A program made the translations under genes and the position numbers. From Candidatus Latescibacterota bacterium (GTDB taxonomy: Bacteria; Krumholzibacteriota; Krumholzibacteriia; Krumholzibacteriales; WJIX01), in contig JAUXHZ010000025.1 of NCBI GenBank assembly GCA_030621255.1, forward strand, positions 1-9,101: a DNA stretch of 9,101 bases, given 5' to 3'. This document shows positions 6,439-9,101 of this stretch, piece by piece. Numbering within the stretch: the first letter of the stretch is position 1; each line of letters starts with the position of its first letter. The notes under the pieces are model-generated. The model worked only from the letters and a program-made list of their open reading frames with translations, had not been told where the DNA came from and did not search any database.

Positions 6439-7188
6439 ATGCAAAGGCAAAGAAATTCAAATATGGCGTCACGCAAAACAAAGATAAAAAAGAGATCTTT
6501 CTCACGATGGGTGTCAATGTTAGTGGTGGTTCTTATTGTGGGTGGAGGAATATATCTTTGGGGGTTTACTGATTTTTTTACAGTTCGTGAAATCAATATA
6601 TATGAAGGGACCAATTTGCCTGTCGATTCACTTTCAATGCTGACGGAAGAATATATTGGATGCAATGTTTTTATGGTTTCGTTGGACAATCTAAAAGAAA
6701 AATTCCTGGAGTGCAGTGATGTGGCGGATGTTGTTTTCAAGAGGAATCTTTTACGCCGCATTGATTGCTATCTAAAAGCAAGAAAACCTGTTGCGGCTGT
6801 GCTTTCCGGCGGCCTGCATGAGGTTGACGAGAATGGGATAATGCTTTCCGGGAGGATGACCGGTGAAAGTGTAGATTTGCCCTTGATAACGGGGATTGAT
6901 GATTTAGATACTGAAGCGGGGAGAGAGGAACTCAAGGTAGCCTTGAGCGTTCTGGGCCTGTTTAAGGAATGCGGATTTTCGCCCGCCCACCAGTTATCAG
7001 AAATTCATGTTGAAGATAAAGAAATTATTCTTGTATGGATGGATATGGGATCAGTTATTCGCCTGGGGAAAGAAGGATTCGAACAGCGTATCCGCAAATT
7101 AAAGAGTGTTTACGGAGTATTAAAGGAACAGAAGAGCTTTCCCATGCTGGTTGACCTGCGTTTTAGCCGTCAGGTTGTTATCAGGTAG
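6439..7188 (+). CDS. ftsQ: Cell division protein FtsQ (DivIB family)
   Basis: FtsQ is a bitopic membrane protein of the divisome. It binds FtsB/FtsL and links early and late division proteins. The 249 residues show a basic cytoplasmic N-terminus (1-23, rich in Lys and Arg), one hydrophobic segment (about 24-43), then a periplasmic region. The POTRA-like domain runs from about 46 (FFTVREINIYEG) to the ARKPVAAV motif near 114-121. It includes GCNVFMVSLDNL (74-85) and DVADVVFKRN (94-103), matching the family's 'G-x-N-hydrophobic ... V-x-x-a-x-V-x-R' pattern. The second domain has VDENGIMLSG (129-138) and ends with VDLRFSRQVVIR, close to the family's closing strand. Primary sequence identity in FtsQ is always low; position between murC and ftsA secures the name. 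AAAGGA ten bases upstream suits ATG 6439; ATG 6463 would leave a shorter basic tail. Four cysteines (75, 92, 110, 178) lie in the exported part. Confidence 0.93.
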   Translation: MQRQRNSNMASRKTKIKKRSFSRWVSMLVVVLIVGGGIYLWGFTDFFTVREINIYEGTNLPVDSLSMLTEEYIGCNVFMVSLDNLKEKFLECSDVADVVFKRNLLRRIDCYLKARKPVAAVLSGGLHEVDENGIMLSGRMTGESVDLPLITGIDDLDTEAGREELKVALSVLGLFKECGFSPAHQLSEIHVEDKEIILVWMDMGSVIRLGKEGFEQRIRKLKSVYGVLKEQKSFPMLVDLRFSRQVVIR

Positions 7189-7200
7189 AAGATTGTGAGA

Positions 7201-7208
7201 AGGTGAGG
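7201..7208 (+). promoter_or_regulatory. Shine-Dalgarno site of ftsA
   Basis: AGGTGAGG is placed 8 bases before the ftsA ATG at 7217, within the 28-base ftsQ-ftsA gap. It is the only notable element in that gap. Confidence 0.65.
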
Positions 7209-7216
7209 AAAATAGT

Positions 7217-8389
7217 ATGGAAACGGATTTTGTCGTAGGTATTGATTTAGGGACAATAAAAACAAGGGTTTTGATTGCGGAAGTTGTTGAATCCGGAGAA
7301 ATCAAAATCGTAGGGGCGGCAGTCAAACCATCCCGCGGCGTTAAAAAAGGCCTAATAATCGATGAAGAGGAAGTTACAGGAATACTCGGATTGTGCAAAG
7401 TTGAGGCTGAGAGAATGGCCGGTGTCAATGTTGAAGGCGCTTGTTTAGCTGTCTCGAGCGCGAGTATAAAAAGCTTTAGCAGTCAGGGTGTGTTGACTTT
7501 GCACGGTGGAAGGCAGATTTCGGAAAGAGAAGTTCAGCACGTGACGAAAAACGCGCAGAAAGTGCCCATCCCTTCGGACAGATATGTTCTTCACATGATA
7601 GAACAGGGGTTTAGTGTTGACGGCAACTCAAATATTAATAATCCAATCGGTTTGGATGCAGTCCGTTTAGAAAAAAATGTTCATATTGTTACGGCAGTTA
7701 AAGAAGAGACTGATAAGCTGAAGAGAATAATGAAATCTAACAGTATAGAAATAATCGATTTTGTGTTCAGTCCGTTCGCGGCGGCTAATTCTTTACTTGG
7801 GGAATTTGATAAACGTGAGGGGGCGCTTGTTATTGATATAGGCGGTGAAGTTACATCGTACGCACTTTATTATGAAGGCGTTGTCAGAAGCAGCGGAGTG
7901 ATTCCGGTTGGCGGGTTTAATATCTCAAATGATCTGGCAATTGGATTGAAGATTTCATTGGAAAAGGCTGAGAAATTGAAAATGGAAAAATCAATTGATG
8001 ATTCTTTCTATACATTTGGGTTGGAAAAAGTTGAGGAAATTATACAACCGCGATGTGAGGAATTGTTTAATCTGATCAAAAATGACGCAGGACATGATCC
8101 ATCTTTTGAAATGATAACCGGGAATATAGTGTTATCCGGTGGAGGGAGCAAATTAAGGGGAATCGATAGTGTGGCTGAAACGGTTTTCGGCTCGCGTGTA
8201 CATTGTGGGCGCCTGCCGGATCTTGTTGGTCTGAGTGAGCTTGTTGATGATGAAAGCTGGAATGTTAGTATTGGCCTGCTTCAGCGCGGAGGTGAGATGC
8301 TGGTGGAGCGCTTTGAAGAAAAGAGAGGCACGAAAGATTACTTCAGTTGGGTAGTCGAAGGTTTTAAAAAGGTAGCTAATACATTTTAA
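7217..8389 (+). CDS. ftsA: Cell division protein FtsA (actin-like FtsZ membrane anchor)
   Basis: FtsA is an actin-fold ATP-binding protein that polymerises on the membrane, anchors FtsZ and recruits later divisome proteins. At 390 residues it is slightly short compared with the usual 400-420. The phosphate-1 loop is [16 protein letters not shown] (8-23). The SHS2/1C region follows (roughly 85-160), including [11 protein letters not shown] and [10 protein letters not shown]. The phosphate-2 region is [10 protein letters not shown] (205-214), where most FtsA proteins have [24 protein letters not shown] (228-244) and the AEKLK helix (251-255) match family pattern, and [11 protein letters not shown] (306-316) is the adenosine loop. 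The last residues, [16 protein letters not shown], form an amphipathic helix like the membrane-targeting sequence of the family. FtsA rather than MreB or PilM is shown by this helix, the 1C region and direct linkage to ftsZ, which starts 16 bases downstream. Confidence 0.96.
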   Translation: METDFVVGIDLGTIKTRVLIAEVVESGEIKIVGAAVKPSRGVKKGLIIDEEEVTGILGLCKVEAERMAGVNVEGACLAVSSASIKSFSSQGVLTLHGGRQISEREVQHVTKNAQKVPIPSDRYVLHMIEQGFSVDGNSNINNPIGLDAVRLEKNVHIVTAVKEETDKLKRIMKSNSIEIIDFVFSPFAAANSLLGEFDKREGALVIDIGGEVTSYALYYEGVVRSSGVIPVGGFNISNDLAIGLKISLEKAEKLKMEKSIDDSFYTFGLEKVEEIIQPRCEELFNLIKNDAGHDPSFEMITGNIVLSGGGSKLRGIDSVAETVFGSRVHCGRLPDLVGLSELVDDESWNVSIGLLQRGGEMLVERFEEKRGTKDYFSWVVEGFKKVANTF

Positions 8390-8393
8390 CCAG

Positions 8394-8399
8394 AGGAGG
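8394..8399 (+). promoter_or_regulatory. Strong Shine-Dalgarno site of ftsZ
   Basis: AGGAGG is a full match to the anti-Shine-Dalgarno core, six bases before the ftsZ ATG at 8406. Among the starts in the window this is the best combination of core, spacing and ATG. It fits the known need for much more FtsZ than FtsA or FtsQ; the expression level is an inference. Confidence 0.8.
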
Positions 8400-8405
8400 A
8401 TCAAG

Positions 8406-9101
8406 ATGAGGTTCGAATTCGATGAAGGTTCTGAATTAGCGAAGATAAAGGTTATTGGTGTAGGTGGTGCTGGAGGAAATGCGGTTAACCGCATGATTGA
8501 TTATGGTCTCCAGGGCGTTGAATTCTTAGCTGTGAGTACAGACGCGCAGGTGCTGGAATTTTCAAAAGCACATAAAGAGATCCAAATTGGAAGCAGGTTA
8601 ACTGCCGGGCTCGGATCGGGCGGCAAACCTGAAATCGGAGGAAAAGCGATAGAAGAAGATGCCGATATCGTGGGTGAGATGCTTGACGGAACAGATATGG
8701 TTTTTGTTACGGCTGGAATGGGTGGGGGCACCGGCACGGGGGCGAGCCCGATGATAGCACGTATGGCCCGCGAAAGAGGGGCGCTAACTGTAGGAATAGT
8801 AACAATACCTTTTTCTTTTGAGGGAAAATGCCGCGAAAGACTGGCAATAGACGGCATTAGTTTGTTAAAGAAAGAGCTGGATACCCTTATTGTAATTAGA
8901 AATGACAAATTGCTTTCATTGGTCTCGCAGGAAACGCCTCTTACGGAGGCTTTTTCAACAGCCGACGCGGTTCTTCACCACGCGACCAAAGGTATCTCGG
9001 ACCTTGTGACAATTCCGGGGCTAATTAATCTTGACTTTGCCGACGTACGTACTACAATGTGTGATATGGGTGATGCCCTTATGGGAACGGGAGTTGGGAG
9101 T
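8406..9101 (+). CDS. ftsZ: Cell division protein FtsZ (tubulin-like GTPase), N-terminal part
   Basis: FtsZ assembles from GTP-bound monomers into the cytokinetic ring and directs septal wall synthesis. The gene runs off the window end: 232 codons from ATG 8406 are open, about the N-terminal 60% of a usual FtsZ. Visible landmarks are the T1 loop [15 protein letters not shown] (about 16-31), the T2 loop VSTDAQ (43-48), [11 protein letters not shown] (68-78), the tubulin signature GMGGGTGTG (104-112), [13 protein letters not shown] (133-145), RNDKLL (165-170) and the T7 loop [10 protein letters not shown] (205-214). D210 and D213 in T7 are the residues that complete the neighbour's GTPase site. 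Departures from the family are S44 for Asn in NTDAQ and R165 for Pro in PND. The flexible linker and the C-terminal FtsA-binding peptide lie beyond the window. A start with only seven codons before the conserved core, and AGGAGG six bases upstream, makes ATG 8406 secure. Confidence 0.97.
   Translation, partial: MRFEFDEGSELAKIKVIGVGGAGGNAVNRMIDYGLQGVEFLAVSTDAQVLEFSKAHKEIQIGSRLTAGLGSGGKPEIGGKAIEEDADIVGEMLDGTDMVFVTAGMGGGTGTGASPMIARMARERGALTVGIVTIPFSFEGKCRERLAIDGISLLKKELDTLIVIRNDKLLSLVSQETPLTEAFSTADAVLHHATKGISDLVTIPGLINLDFADVRTTMCDMGDALMGTGVGS

Noticed and set aside
7189..7216. Possible terminator or regulatory hairpin in the ftsQ-ftsA gap
   Set aside because: The 28 bases contain no inverted repeat or T-run, only the ftsA ribosome binding site.
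8501..8908. 135-codon antisense open frame opposite ftsZ
   Set aside because: It is a repetitive Ser/Pro/Ile-rich translation opposite the most conserved part of ftsZ, with no recognisable domain. It is a shadow of the coding strand.
1..9101. Hidden defence system, mobile element, CRISPR array or RNA gene
   Set aside because: The window is tightly packed with nine recognised dcw genes and has no gap longer than 38 bases. I see no repeats, terminal inverted repeats or tRNA-like folds.

Overview
The window is a contiguous, gap-poor piece of a bacterial division and cell wall (dcw) cluster, entirely on the + strand. The order is murF (3' end only), mraY, murD, ftsW, murG, murC, ftsQ, ftsA, ftsZ (5' part only). 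Every gene reads through without frameshift and carries its family's main landmarks. The largest non-coding gap is 38 bases, so no stretch over 300 bases lacks a gene. I see no RNA gene, mobile element, CRISPR array, attachment site, terminator or convincing internal promoter. The genes are probably one polycistronic unit that begins upstream and continues downstream of the window.

Layout. Bases 1-264 hold the last 87 codons of MurF, which completes UDP-MurNAc-pentapeptide. mraY (264-1349) overlaps the murF stop by one base and attaches that precursor to undecaprenyl phosphate (lipid I). murD (1371-2729, TTG start) adds D-Glu earlier in the same pathway. ftsW (about 2731-3909, GTG start) encodes the SEDS glycan polymerase of the septum. 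murG (3910-5025) converts lipid I to lipid II. murC (5064-6434) adds the first L-Ala. ftsQ (6439-7188), ftsA (7217-8389) and ftsZ (8406 to the end) supply the periplasmic divisome scaffold, the membrane-tethered actin homologue and the tubulin homologue. Together the genes link precursor synthesis, lipid-carrier steps and polymerisation to the ring that directs them to midcell.

Organism. Cytoplasmic Mur ligases, FtsQ with a POTRA-like domain and FtsA with a C-terminal amphipathic helix indicate a peptidoglycan-making bacterium. GC is in the low-to-mid forties percent (estimated by eye from a few lines). murC is followed directly by ftsQ, without the murB and ddl genes found there in many Proteobacteria. 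FtsZ has a TIPF motif, and FtsW has a PNxS-like motif where QPDxGT is usual; both recall the Bacteroidetes/Chlorobi/Fibrobacteres group. An uncultivated relative of that group is possible, but I cannot assign a phylum.

Novelty. This is a housekeeping region and I do not see an undescribed system. The points worth a second look are residue-level departures in the FtsA, FtsZ and FtsW active-site loops, four cysteines in the exported part of FtsQ, in-phase A-rich slippery heptamers in ftsW and murC, and a 12-codon reading frame that fills the murG-murC gap.
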